64,000 bases of DNA from positions 1,860,001 to 1,924,000 of the forward strand of contig JACGCN010000002.1 in NCBI GenBank assembly GCA_014905825.1, read 5' to 3'. This stretch comes from Lyophyllum atratum. Its lineage: Eukaryota; Basidiomycota; Agaricomycetes; Agaricales; Lyophyllaceae. Shown in pieces: positions 22,287 to 35,407 of this stretch (position 1 is its first letter; every line of letters starts with the position of its first letter). A program made the translations under genes and the position numbers. The notes under the pieces were generated by a model. The model was not told the origin of the DNA. It saw only the letters and a program-made list of their open reading frames with translations, and made no database searches.

Positions 22287-22342
22287 GATTGTGACGGGTT
22301 CGGAAGGAAACGCTCCTGCCATTTTTTGTTTCTTACACTAAG

Positions 22343-24152
22343 ATGTTCAAGTCTCAATCCCTTGCTGGTATTGCGCGGGGCGCACTCAACCGTTCTTATG
22401 TGAGGCGCAGCCGATATTTCCGGCTATCTCCAACTCATCAGCTTCAGGCTATCAGACAATACGCTTCTGCGGCTCCGACAGCAGCCTTCGCAGGCAAGAA
22501 AGGCAGCAACGTGAGTAGTCTGGTCACTCTTTCCTTCCCCAGAAACTTACAGCGCGTCAAGGGTAAATACACCGTCACCCTGATCCCCGGAGACGGTGAG
22601 CCTTGGTCTAGCCTCTTTGGAAATCATGACGGCTGAAATGGTTTTTAGGAATTGGTCCGGAAATCAGCCAGTCTATCAAGGATATCTACGTCGCTGCTGA
22701 GGTATACATCTTGCTTCAACAACGTTTGCTACGTACTCATGTTGGTATACAGGTGCCCATTCAATGGGAGGAAGTCAGCGTCACACCCATACTAAAAGGT
22801 GGCAAAACTGTCATACCCGAGAACGCGATCCAGTCCGTGAAGCGAAATACGGTGGCCCTTAAAGGTAAGGACCTTCCGTGTTTTTAATATCCTAAGTGTT
22901 CATGAGCTGTGACAGGTCCTCTCGCTACGCCCAGTTCGTCTCTCCTTCTGTCATCGTGGCGATTACCTCACACTTTGTCTAGTTGGCAAGGGCCATGTCT
23001 CGCTGAACTTGACACTTCGACGAACATTCAACCTATTTGCCAATGTCCGTCCATGTGTGTCGATTCAAGGGTTTAAAACGCCTTACGACGACGTGAACAC
23101 TGTCCTCATCCGTGAAAATACGGAAGGAGAATATTCCGGTATCGAGCATGAGGCGCGTATCCCCCATCAATAGATAAATGACTACACTCATCCCTAATAA
23201 CAGATAGTTGACGGTGTCGTCCAGTCGATCAAGCTCATCACATGGGATGCCTCTGAGCGTGTTGCTCGGTACGCCTTCCACTACGCACAGTCAAGTGGAA
23301 GGAAGCGTGTCACTGCCGTTCATAAAGCCAACATCATGTTAGTGCATCTTGCATCCACCTAGCGTTTTGTCTAAATTTCGCGCATGCAAGGAAAATGTCA
23401 GATGGAATGTTCTTGTCCGCATGCCGAGAGGTTTCAAAGGAATTCCCAGACGTCAAGTATGACGAAGACCTCCTTGATCGCGTCTGCCTCCAGGTTCGTT
23501 CTATTCTTTTGCAATCTGACCGTCTTTGCTAACAAGACCCATCACCAGATTGTCACTAACCCGAAACCCTATTCGGATCGCGTCATGGTGATGCCTAACC
23601 TTTACGGTGACATTCTCTCCGACATGTGCGCTGGTCTCATAGGCGGCTTGGGTCTCACCCCGTCTGGTAACATTGGGCGGGTAAGTATCAATAGCTCCTG
23701 GACAGCGATTTTTCAGGTAACGTGTTGTGAAACAGGATGCTTCCATCTTCGAAGCCGTTCATGGTTCAGCCCCTGACATCGCAGGTGCGTTTGGCTCTAT
23801 TTCGTCTCCTTTGCCTGTTAACTCAGAATGGTTCGACACAGGGAAAGGCCTGGCCAATCCGACCGCCCTCCTTTTATCCTCCCTCATGATGCTAAGGTGT
23901 GTATGGCATTGTCTGCTTTTCAAATGGCATTGACCGGCAATCAAAAGGCACATGAACTTAAACGAACATGCGGACAAAATTCAGAAGGCTGCTTTGACCG
24001 TAAGTATAGTTCATCCAGAGAAAAAGAACTTTGGCTAAACTGTCCTGTTGTAGACCATTGCGGAAGGAAAAGCAATCACTGGTGACTTGGGTGGCAAGGC
24101 GTCGACGTCGGAATACACTGCCTCTATCATCCAGAAACTGGCACAAGCATAG
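22343..24152 (+). CDS. IDH2: NAD-dependent isocitrate dehydrogenase, catalytic subunit (mitochondrial)
   Basis: Tricarboxylic acid cycle enzyme that oxidises isocitrate to 2-oxoglutarate with NAD. An Arg/Ser-rich N-terminus ([26 protein letters not shown]) looks like a mitochondrial presequence. The fold contains [41 protein letters not shown], the substrate motif [76 protein letters not shown] and [15 protein letters not shown]. It resembles the catalytic Idh2/IDH3A type rather than regulatory Idh1. The C-terminus is [23 protein letters not shown]. About nine small introns are all phase-consistent. Confidence 0.94.
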
Positions 24153-24578
24153 ACAGGGTGAACCTTGGAGTATCCTAGCACACGTTGTCGATGTACATAA
24201 TACATACACGTTAGATCGTCTGCTTGGCATGATATGCGAGATGCGCGAGGCAGGAGTAATCGGCTTGTCAATGATGAGCGCTTCTGGCTCGTGGGAAGGT
24301 CGCTCAGCACTTACTCCGGATTGAGTTGGCAGTGGAGACCATCAAGTGTCCTTCATTTCACCACCACCACACCGATAACCCCCCTACGCACTCTTTCCCC
24401 TCACTCGCCCTACAGGGCAAAGCCATACCATTCCCACCTTCCACGTCAGTTGCTCTGTGTCTCGCTTCGCTGTGTGTCGATATGCTTACTAGATCATTAT
24501 CCAGACAGGACTACTCGACACTGAAATTCAAAACATAAAAAAGATATCAAAACTCTATTAAACTACGTTACGAACGAC
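24153..24578. other. Leader and promoter region of SSD1
   Basis: A pyrimidine-rich stretch (about 24350-24480) is followed by an A-rich leader before the SSD1 start. A short upstream frame (24485-24538, stop before the A-run) could act as a uORF if transcribed. Nothing else was recognised. Confidence 0.4.
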
Positions 24579-27500
24579 ATGACCGACGAAATCACGCCAC
24601 AACCCCAACCGCCACCCAAGAAGGACGAGAAGAAGTCTCCATCCGCTGCCGGCAACAACCGCAATGCCAGCAAGCGCAGCGTCTCTAACTCTTCGAACCT
24701 CAAACCTGTAGGCGGGGGATCAGCTCAAGGACCGCGTCCCTCTTCGAGGACTAGCAATGGCAGCAAGAAGGGTGCCGGAGCCTCACAGCCTGAATCTGGC
24801 TCTGAATCAACCTCTCGCAAAGCATCTGAGACCGGGAAAAAGCCAGATCAACAACGTAACAAGAACCAACCTGGTAATGGTCGAGGACAGCCTCATCGCA
24901 AAGCACAATCATCCGCTGGTCAAGGAGGACGCAACGTCAGTCCAAGGGAACAAGGTGTTGCCAAGCAGATCTCCCCCCCGCCTCTCCAGGGCAAGGAAGC
25001 CAGCGATGCCCTCTCTTCGCTCCAAAGAGTAATCGCTGACCTGAAGACCACATCTCCTGTCCAACAGCCCCCGAATCATAACAACGGCTTCACCATGCCC
25101 GCGCCGCAGGTCCATTCTAACCTCCCCCCCAACGCGCCTGTTTTCCAACCAGGTGCATCGGCCTATCCAGGGTCCAACGTCAATGTTGTTGATCCGAAAC
25201 ACCGCAAGGCCATCTCCCTTAATGCTGGTGGCCTGTCGGGCAATTTCAACTCCTTCTCCCCTCATTTGGGTGCGATGATGGAGGATGCTGAGGATGGTAC
25301 TGGCGGGACGTCCTTTGAAGAAGGAGAGATTCCGGATTACCGCCGGCAACCCGGACATCAACCTCGCTCTCAGTCCCAGAACTTCATGGCACCACGGTTT
25401 GCAGCACTAGCTGCGCAGCAAGAGCAGGCTGACTCCGTCGGACCGACTGGCAGACCCCAGCTTGCTCCTGGCTTCATGTTTGGCGCTCGCAGGCGTGGCG
25501 GCCCTGCCGCACCTTCCATCAACGAAGAGGACGTTGGCTTCCAATTTCCTCAGCAGCAACCCCAGCAGGCCAACTACCACGCTGAACTTTCGCATGAGCC
25601 GACGCACAGGAAGACTGATAGTGGTGAGATAACCGGTATTATGGCTGAGCAGGTAATTACTCATACATTCCCCTGGGACGCGGCGCGTGACTAAATGCCC
25701 TATTCTCTAGATTGCTCTGCAAAACCAGATCGAGGCTTTGCAGCAACAACAGCAGGCCCTATATCAGCAACAACTCGCCTCCAATCAGGTGTTGTCTTTC
25801 CAAACGGCTGGCCTAGCACCCAACCGTGGCGCTCACAGACGCGTCCAGAGCACTGTACCGATGAGCCCAGGAGCTGGAGCCACATTTGGTGGCCTGCAGA
25901 ATCCGATGGGTCAATTCGGTAATATAGGAGGCCTCAACCTTGGTCTTGATGGCCAGACTCAGGGAATCCCTCGCGGTCACGGACGCCGTCACAGCGTCAA
26001 CGTTGTGAATAAGGCCAGTGGCCAACCTGGGATGGGCTCTATCAGCTATGGTAACCCTTACGCTGGGCAGGAAGGCTTCGATGATGGCTTTGCTCCACCC
26101 ATGGGTGGCCATTCTCGCCAGGTTTCTCGTGCTGATTCAAGCTGGCGCATCAGTAAGTTCGACATGTTCTGTTTGTTGAACTTCCCTAACATGTTTATTG
26201 GCAGATGGAGGTGTCGGAGGGGTACAAGGAAATAACGCCTTTGCCTCCGACCTTGCCCAGGCCCAGGCGCAGCTCCAGAGCTTGCAGCAGTTCCGTGCTG
26301 CAGCTGGTGGCCACCATCACAAGATGCCTTCATTCAGTTTCCCTAACATGCTCCCCAACATGATGGCCGCAAACATGATGGGACTAGGCCTCGGAGGCAT
26401 CAATTTGCTTCAGCAGCAGCAGCAGCAATTCCAATCGCAACTTCAACAGCAATCCAATCAGCCGCAGCGCAAGTCTCTCTTCGCTCCTTACCTCCCCCAA
26501 GCATCTTTGCCCCCTTTGCTTGCGGCAGGCAAACTTGTCGTTGGTATCCTTCGAGTCAACAAGCGTAATCGTTCCGATGCCTACGTGGCAACGGAAGTTC
26601 TGGACGCAGATATCTACATTTGTGGATCCAAAGATCGTAATCGCGCTTTGGAAGGCGATATTGTAGCTGTTGAGCTTCTCGACGTTGATGAAGTTTGGGG
26701 CACGAAGAAGGAGAAGGAGGAGAAGAAGAGGAAGAAGGAGGAGAACGCTGCCTATGATCTGAAATCCAGCGGAGGACGGAAAGACGATAAGAAGAAAGAT
26801 GATGTAGAGGTCGAAGGGCAGGGACTAATGCTTTTCGAGGACGAGGAGTGCGTCACTGTTTCTTACTTTGATCGATAGTTTCTAACATTCCGCCTACTTT
26901 TAGAGTGACCGACGATGTGAAGCCGCAGTTTGCAGGCCACGTCGTAGCCGTTGTTGAGAGGATGCCCGGTCAACTCTTTTCGGGTACGCTTGGTCTGCTA
27001 CGCCCATCTTCTGCGGCAACGAAAGAGAAGCAGGAGGCAGAGCGCCGTGAGCGCGAAGGTGATCGTGGCGATGAGCCCAGGCGTGCCCCCATCGAACGCC
27101 CAAAGATCGTATGGTTCAAGCCAACCGACAAGCGTGTTCCTTTGATTGCTATCCCTACCGAGCAAGCTCCGCCAGACTTTGTGCAGAACTCGGAGGCATA
27201 TGTTGATAAGCTGTTCGTTGCCTGCATCAAACGTCATGTGAGGCTCTTTTACCTTGCTGCATATTTGACGTCTTATTTTATTTGAACGTTTAGCCTATCA
27301 GCTCTCTTCATCCATTTGGCACTCTAGTCGAAGAGTTAGGCCCCATTGGAGATATTGAAGTGGAAACTAGCGCTCTTCTCAAGGACTGCAATTTCCCAAC
27401 AGAAGACTTCACTGACAACGTGTTGAAGTGTTTGCCACCATTCCCTTGGACGTAAGATCTGTTTTCAGTCTGTTTTGTAACACTACTCATAGTCGTTAGA

Positions 27501-29638
27501 ATCCCCGAGAGGGAGTTGGAGATCCGCAAGGATTTACGCAACGAACGTGTCTTTACCATCGATCCCCAAACTGCCAAGGACCTCGATGACGCCCTTTCCA
27601 TCAAGGTGAACGAAGATGGGACATACGACGTCGGAGTGCACATTGCGGATGTGTCGTACTTCGTGAAGCCCAATACGGCTCTGGATCGTGACGCCCGAAA
27701 ACGCGCAACCAGCGTTTACCTCGTCCAGCGCGCAGTCCCGATGCTGCCTCCTGCTTTGAGCGAGCAACTCTGTAGTTTGGTTCCTGGGCAAGACCGTCTC
27801 GCGTTTTCAGTCATCTTCACCATGAACAAGGATGCCAGGGTTGTCAAGAAGTGGTTTGGGAAGACCATCATTAAGTAAATCCCTCTACAGATCCGTCTCT
27901 TGGTTTCCCCTGACCCGTCTTTTCTCAGATCGGCCGCAAAGCTCAGTTATCAGGATGCCCAGAATGCCATTGACGGCAAAGGTCTCGGGAGCGTCGCAGT
28001 TGCCCCAGAACATGCAGCATTGGACCTGGAGCACGATGTTCGCAACCTTCAAGACCTGGCTAAAACCTTGCGTGCCCAGCGCTTCGAGAATGGCACGCTT
28101 GCCCTTGAATCTCTCAAGCTTTCCTTTGAGTTGGATGACAATGGCTTGCCGGCGGACTGCGGACAGTATCAGCGGACTGATGCCAATTTCCTTGTCGAAG
28201 AAGTAATTGTTTTGTCCTCTGCATTGGCAGGTTATCTTACATGGTCCAATTTTTTTTCTTTTCAAGTTCATGCTACTTAGCAACATCGCAGTCGCTCAAC
28301 AGATTGCTGCACATTTGCCTGAGCAAGCTTTGCTCCGCCGCCACGACAATCCCATCGAGCGTCGTCTTGTGAGTATGCCATTGTCGGCCAGCTCGCCTTA
28401 TTGATTTGGTATATAGAATGCTTTCCTGGAGCGTGCGGAAAGACTCGGCGTCGAGATGGACACATCTTCAGCTGGTGCCATGATGAAATCCTTCAATGCC
28501 ATCGCCGATCCTACAGCTCGCAGATTGCTCGAGCTGCTCTCTTTCAAGGCTACTCACCGTGCCAAGTACTTCTGTGCCGGCATGTTAGACATCGCGAAAT
28601 ATCAGCACTACGCCTTGAACACCCCACTCTACACTCATTTCACGTCGCCCATCAGGCGTTACGCTGATGTCTTAGTTCATCGTCAACTAGAGTCCGTTCT
28701 TCAAGGCGCAGGTGAGCATGAATGGTTTTTTGTCTTGTACATTCTAAATCTCTCTCTCTCGAATAGGCGACGTCAAATTCACTATGGATCGCGATGCTGT
28801 TGCAAAGGTAGCGCAGCAGTGCAATATGTGTGTCGTCCCATTTGTGTCATGCGTGACCATAATCTTATGACTTTGACACCTGCAGTAAACGCGACTCTGC
28901 AACCCTCGCGCAGGAGCAATCTGCCCACCTGTTCCTATGTGTCTTGATCTCTGATCTGACCCAACGCTATGGTCCCGTCATCCGTCAAGCTAAAGTGGTG
29001 GGCGTCCTCGATGCCGCTTTCGATGTGTTAGTTCCCGAATTCGGAATTGAGAAGCGAGTGCATGTTGATCAAATGCCCATTGACGTATGGCAGTTCTCAA
29101 TGCACGCAGTTCCATAATACTGATACCTTCAGCAGAATCACGTCTACGACGAGCACACCCATACGCTTCAGATCTACTGGTCCAAACGTGATGTCATCAG
29201 CTGGCTGGCAGAGAACAGTGATGACGAGCACCTTAAGAAAGTGAAGCAGAACGCGGAACAGCACGCTTTGAAAATGGAAGTTGCATCCCGCTCAGTCAAT
29301 GACGAGAAGGCTCTCTTTGACGAGGATGACGGCGACGATGATGAGATCGTTCTGGAGCGTAGCGACATCAAGCCCGAGGCCAAGGAAGCCTCGAAACAGC
29401 GCTTGATATCACAGGCCAAAGTTAAGCCCGAGTTCGAAGGGCTGAGGGTCACTGCGACTGGCCATAAGATTCAGGACATCAGGGAGTTGATGACTGTGCC
29501 AGTACGTTCCACTATCGGTCCTATGGAAGGGTCTCTGACATGACTGTATTCTAGGTCATCGTTACTGCTGACTTGACCAAGAGCCCGCCTGTCATAAAGG
29601 TCTACAGCGTCAACCCATATGCAGACCCCGCCAAATGA
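24579..29638 (+). CDS. SSD1: SSD1/Dis3L2-type RNB-domain RNA-binding protein
   Basis: Cytoplasmic RNA-binding protein of the Ssd1/Sts5 branch of the RNase II/Dis3L2 family, linked in yeasts to cell-wall mRNAs and P-bodies. A ~600-residue disordered N-terminus is rich in Lys/Ser/Gln, with Gln runs and an EEGEIPDYRR segment. Cold-shock domains begin at RKSLFAPYLPQASLPPLLAAGKLVVGILRVNKRNRSDAYV. The RNB domain has VFTIDPQTAKDLDDALSIKV, GVHIADVSYFVKPNTALDRDARKRATSVYL, RRLLELLSFKATHRAKYFCAG and YTHFTSPIRRYADVLVHRQL. The four acidic positions of an active RNB site are all present, unlike ascomycete Ssd1. An S1-like C-terminus ends VYSNP-like (IKVYSVNPYADPAK). About 14 short introns are present. I place it in SSD1 because of the long N-terminus and the C-terminal segment. 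Confidence 0.92.
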
Positions 29639-30689
29639 TTCTCTGTGGGCTATAAATGCGCCCATCCCATATTGTATTTCTATGACCACGTTTCTCACTT
29701 CCTATGCAGCCCTTTCTCCTTTACTGACTATGACGCAATCGGTGGTTTAGTACTTAGTGCTCGTCGAGTATGATTTGATGTTGAGTAGCCGTGTTGTGTT
29801 TAGTCGAGTTGTAATGTCGATTGACGAATAATATGTCTCTATGATCTCTGTTGTGATTTAAGTGATCGCCAGACGCGTAACATCGTTGATATAGAACGCG
29901 TCCGCGCTCTTCTTCGGTGCCGGCATACCTAAAACCAGGTACAGCTGTTATCGATGGACAACGGTTGTTCACATTTACATTATGGCCACTGTGTTTGCTG
30001 CTTTCAAATGAGACGAAAGCAAATTGGCCAACGACACCCTTTTGACCGAGGCCTATCAATGAATTTGGCATGCGCCTCGCTTTCAAGACAGCATTGCGAC
30101 TCTGAACGATGATCTACTTTCCTATTCCGGGCGTGTCGCGGGAGTCATTTAAATTTTGGGCGCGTCTTTTGAGTTGGGTGTGCGCGTTTCATTTCGTTCG
30201 TCTTACCCCTCCCGGAAACGGTTTCATAGAACCACGAGAGCGAACCTATAGTGTCTCACATCGTTATTGTCATCCATCCGATTTCATGATGACCCTCTTC
30301 CTGTTACCAATGGCCGCGCAGTGCGGTCACGAAGTCATAAAACACTCTATAATGTAACATTATATTCTTGGGATCCTCTCCTTACGTACGGTAGATATAA
30401 AAGTCCGTTCTATACGACGATGATGAGATGGTCGCATCACGGGAGTGCGGCCAGGAAGGGTAGAGTGCAATGCGATTCGCGAAGGAAGGTGGTCAGTAGC
30501 GGCAGCCAGTGCGGCAGGTATCGGTGTATATGCAGGGATATCGTAAGTATTCATCATAAGAATTGGTACACGTGGAATTTTTGAGCAGGCCAGAATATCC
30601 CTTTCATCAGATGGAGGTTGGAAGTAGGACCAGAGGGAACAACATCAGGACATAGCAGGGGCAGCAAGGCGTAACAGGATAGCGCAGAT
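29639..30689. other. Gene-free 1.05 kb between convergent SSD1 and Argonaute genes
   Basis: No conserved coding sequence, tRNA or repeat was recognised. A minus-strand open frame (29754-30086) shows no family features. A TATAAA-like box lies near 30394-30400 but no gene follows it. The region should contain both 3' untranslated ends. Confidence 0.5.
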
Positions 30690-33600
30690 TCACTGGATGT
30701 TGTGCATCAGTACACGGCAACCTAGAATGATCACTCAAACCTACAGAGAAATACATGAGGGTATGTTGCTTCTTGTGCAGGGGCTTGAAACCGCGGCGGA
30801 ATGCCTCAAGAGAGTTCTCCGCTTGGCTGCCTTCGGCCTGGGTAGCCGAATCGGAGAAGTCGAGCCTTCCCTGGGGGTCGTAATGGTTTTTGGCCCGGGA
30901 GCAGACGATGTCCGCGTCTAAGGAGCGTCAAACGTCAAAAGAGTAGCGCAGAACATTGATGCAACGTACAATAGACGGGCGCCGGGATAGACACTGAACG
31001 CGTAGAGCGAGCATACACATGGCATAGAGCGAAGGACAAGTTCTGCAAGGAATCAGCACTGAAAGGGATGGATGTCAGTATGTTCCTCAAAGGATAAGCA
31101 GGACGATATTTACGAGAAGTTGTTTTCCTAGGAAACTGGTAAGTAATATGGACAATACGAAGGAATTTCGACAACTCACGTCGTACAGAATCTAGTAGGC
31201 GGAGGCGGCGCAAGAAGTTCAGTATAGGAAAGAACTCGCAGAAACAACACTGCTCACTGAGTAATGGGCGGGCCTGCTGGTTCCCAATAGACCACCATGA
31301 CTCTGCAGGTAGAAATCAAACTCAGTCGGGTGGGAGACGTCGCGGTCCACTACAGTGCCAGCCTGACAATTGCCGCTACGATCGCCATCACGCTCGTTCT
31401 GGGGAAAGAATCTGGATGCGTATTTTGAGGTTATTCCCTTCACCAGAATACATATTGCAACATACCTCACGTGGTGACGCTTTCCAACGACAATAATGGT
31501 GATTTTGGCATTAATTTTGAGCGTTTCACAGGCCCCTTGATAAGTGGACAAGTCAGGATGTTGCAGGATACACTGTAAGAAGGGAACGTACTCTTAAGAG
31601 CAGGTAATTCTAGGGAACACATCGACATCAGCACTGGCTCTTGGTAGGTCCTACACGGAAGTAGTACCGACCTTGTTCCAAGACCTGTTTGAACTGCCCT
31701 TCCGACACACCGTCTTCGAAATATCGGCATTAGCTTTGGGGTTCCAATACGAGAGTTCCGGCAGAACATACCCCGATAGAAAATAATTCGTTTGGGAGCA
31801 GCAGCAGCTCCAGACTTTTTTTCTACAGCCGCGCGATAACCCACATATTTTGTCAAGACATGCTAAGCGGATGTCAGCCTTCAGTCGAAAGTCTTCGACC
31901 TCCTGCTTACGATGCTCATCTCCTCCAAATCTTCAATCATTTCTTGGCGAGAGGTTTGGACACGAGAGCCTGGAAGATCGTACTCAGCCAAGGCATGCAC
32001 TGAACCGGGAATATCAAGACCTACAGGCGATATATTTCGCAGTATCAGAGTCGACGTTAGCCACCAATGCTGTGAACGATGGCCGGCCATCAGAGCCAGG
32101 GGCGGGGTGAATCACGTCAGCCCCTAGGACGATGCGTCAAAGACTAATAAGCAATAAAGCAGACAGAAACATACCCATGACGATGGTAGGGTTAGACGGG
32201 TCAGTCAGAACAGAGACGGAAGAAGGCTCGGGGACAGTGTTAATCCCACCAAGCTTAACATTAATTCTGTGCGCGTTTGATTAGGACATATCGAGAGGAT
32301 GAATTGGAATGTCAATTACTTCAAGCTGACGTTGGCATAGTATTGTGGTTTGGCCCGGAAGCACTTCGAACTCTTCATACATTGGGTTGCAACGCCCATC
32401 TATCATCTAAAGGATTAAACAAAGCCAAGTAACCATTGCAGATGAACCGAACACGCACAGTGATATCTCCAAAGCTGGCGACAAGAATTAATCAAATATA
32501 CGCAGTTGCTGGGTAGACGGTACTAACTGCTTGACCGCGGTGTATATATCATTTCCGCCCTCTGGAAGAATGATGACGAGAAGGTTGGGAGGGGCGCCGT
32601 GCCGCGCGTTCACCTCCCCTCCTGCGGCACGGAGTTGATCTTCGATTTTGCCTTGACCGTTCTCCCATTTGACCAGGGGGGTATAATTGGGCGGAACTCT
32701 GATGCCTATAGCAGCGATAATCAATGACGTGGACACGGGCAGAAGGGCGAATAATACGTACCAACGTCCTGAAAGCTAGCAGTTAAACCAGCGATCATAT
32801 CTTGCGCGGCGTTTTCGCCAAATCGCCGTTGCTGTTCATAGACGATAATGCACCAACCAGTGATGGTCGCCGGTTTAAAGAAACGTTTATCGACCCTGCG
32901 TAGATACTCAATAAAATCAGACGAATATGCAAAGAGTATTACTCACATGTTCCAAGCACCATTGCTAGGTGTCTGTATGTCCAGATGAGTACATGGTACG
33001 ACAAAAATGACTTTGAGCACTTACGATTGTTGGTTGTTTGCTTCCTGGACCATACCTCAAAACCGGAGGCTTCAGGACTCTGGCCTGGACTTTAAGAGGT
33101 CCGCTCGAGTCAACATGCATACCGAATTGGCGGACATATTCGGACTGCCCATAAGCGAGTACCTACCAAGCGAAGAGAGGTTAGGATATATCTCAAGATG
33201 GCCAAAACGAGGGTGACGCACCGCGAGTCCATCAACGATGCTGGACAAACGATCTCTTGGCCTCTTGGTTGCGAAATCGAGGACATCCTTGGTTTTCTCA
33301 GGAGGAACTTGCTTTCTCATGATCTGTCCTGGGGGTACTATGCACAATTCCAATGGAATTAGTGCCCCAGATCCGACCTAGGTGATAAATGGATCAGCGT
33401 CAGATCGCGATAGCAAAAGCAAAAGCAACAACTAACCTCGACGCATATAACATCAGGGAACTTCAATTTCTGATTTTGCGTCTTTTGGAAATAATCAGCG
33501 ACTGACATCGATCCGCCTTCGCGCATTGTAAAGTTGAGGGCGTTAGCACCCGCAGTGCTCAACTTCTTAATCACACGAGGAGTTTGCTGGATAGTGCCGT

Positions 33601-34821
33601 CCGCTCCGGCATGCTTCGTCAAGACTCGGATACCTGAGATGAATCGCTGAAGACGCAACCTCTCACGATCAGGGAAACCACGGCTCGTGGCCAGGGCATT
33701 GGGGTCGCCCTTATTCAAAAACTCAAGACAAAGCCCTAGGAGTGGACCAGCCTTGTACATGGTACCAGTCGAGATGTCGACGTTGATGAGCATCCGACCG
33801 CTGGCAGGTCTGACCGACTGGAAATATCCGCGCCACAATTGGAGGCCGGAGCCGATATCTTTGGTCTCGCGGTCGGTAAAGAAGGAGCGGACGTTGAAAG
33901 GATATTTCATGGTTGGCTCCATTCGAATAACTACGTTCAAGGCCTGGTAGAAGAAACAAGGAAGACCTCAGTTGAGGGTAAAACGAAGATAAATTATAGG
34001 AATCACTAACAGTAATAGCAGTGAGGACAGTATTGTCGTGGGATTGATCACCGGCGATGAATCGCTTCAGAACTCTGATTTTCACCTCAGCAATCTGATT
34101 GGGAAAATCATGGTACGGTATGGTACGTACTCTGGATTGATCTCGGCCACCTTCGTAAGACGTATCTTATACACCTTGGGTCCTTTTCCACCCGTTTCAG
34201 GGCGGCCGCTGCTGAGACTAACGTCGAACTGGGATATGGTTAGTCGATAATTGCTCTAGGCTGTACAAAAGGGGACCTGCCTCTTTGGTGTTGGCATCGT
34301 CGAACGGTAGTTCGCGAGCAGCGAATAAGTTCTTACGGCCGTCGTATACGCCGCGAGGTGTGAAGACCTGTGGCGCGACCTCGGTCTGTAGCACCCTGAT
34401 AAGATCCATGTTGAGGCGAGCAGGAAGCGTCTTCTCAGACGGGGATATGACTGAATGAAGGAAAGCATTAGACATATGCGAAAGTAGCGAGGATGGTTTA
34501 TTAAACGTACCGACTACAAGGGGATAAGAGAGATGAAAGTTAGTATTCCTTTCATGATCAGCGCAGATGAATCGATGACGTACCGTCATAGTGATGGATA
34601 ATACCTTCAGGGATAGTGGTCGCGAAGGAATTGACGTAGATAGGCAGCGGTTTACCACTAGTACCGTAGCCGGGCCGTTTGACGCCCACAGTGGTGATAT
34701 GGGAGGAGGGAGCAGCTTGATGGGCTACACGAGTGGCGCCACCGCGTCCACCTCGTGGAGCACCTCGGGAAGGCCCTCCAACGCCTCGTGGGGCAGCTCG
34801 AGAGTCACCGCGGGGAGGCAT
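30690..34821 (-). CDS. AGO: Argonaute (QDE-2-like, DEDD slicer tetrad)
   Basis: Small-RNA-guided effector of RNA silencing. An RGG-rich leader ([20 protein letters not shown]...) is followed by the N and DUF1785 regions, a PAZ domain ([29 protein letters not shown]) and an L2 segment with ELCIVPPGQ. The MID/PIWI part reads [39 protein letters not shown] and [10 protein letters not shown]. Catalytic residues visible are Asp in [12 protein letters not shown], Glu in [12 protein letters not shown], Asp in [11 protein letters not shown] and Asp in [15 protein letters not shown], i.e. DEDD. Guide-end handling residues follow in [17 protein letters not shown]. About 15 introns of 50-60 nt are present. 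The reading frame is best closed by a final intron so that MYFS is directly followed by TGA at 30690-30692. Confidence 0.93.
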
Positions 34822-35407
34822 GATGAGATTACTAGGAGGAGATGAGGAGACAAGACGGGGATGGTGGTGGTATGGGGAAGAGTTGCGAGTCCATCCTCGC
34901 CACACTTCGCGCTGATCAAATCGACTTATCGATCGACACTTTGGGAACTCGAAAAGAAGTCTTTCACCAGGTGACCTTAATTGCACTTTGTGACGCGTGT
35001 CACGCGACTGTCACACTCGCGACTCGCGACAACTGCCAGTGCCACTGCTGCCGACTGCGCCCAACCTGTCCGCACATGTTCTTTGTTATTGGTGCAATGC
35101 TTTGTTTCCCTCGCTAACCATTGTATTAGCGCTGTCTTAGGCGTGTTCTGCCTGCGATTTCAGAGACGCCTGAACCCTGAAACTCGTTACATGTCTCATG
35201 CAGTGGGCAGCATGCCGCCTGGCGTGGCCACCGTAGCACTATAAAGGGCTTACACGAACTGGGCCACTTTTCCATATATAACTGGAGTTTCCAGTACCCT
35301 GTGTCGTCCTCTTGCTCGCTCTGTGGCTTTGTCGTCCTTCCCAGCTTTGGCCATATCCTGTCATTTAAAAGGCCACCCTCTCCATCTTCTGAGTCTACAT
35401 TCAGGCC
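34822..35407. promoter_or_regulatory. Divergent promoter of Argonaute and hypothetical gene
   Basis: 586 bp separate the two start codons. A GTGAC-GCGT-GTCAC inverted repeat lies at 34990-35003 with a further GTCAC at 35010-35014 and GGTGACC at 34970-34976. The centre contains ACGCGT, the MluI cell-cycle box of yeasts. A TATATAA-like sequence near 35274 and a CT-rich stretch precede the rightward gene. Confidence 0.4.

Noticed and set aside
26410..26460. CAG repeat in SSD1 considered as a microsatellite locus of interest
   Set aside because: Short glutamine run typical of fungal disordered regions; not long enough to be notable.
29754..30086. 110-codon minus-strand frame downstream of SSD1
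   Set aside because: Low-complexity His/Asn-rich end, no family features and no convincing splice context.
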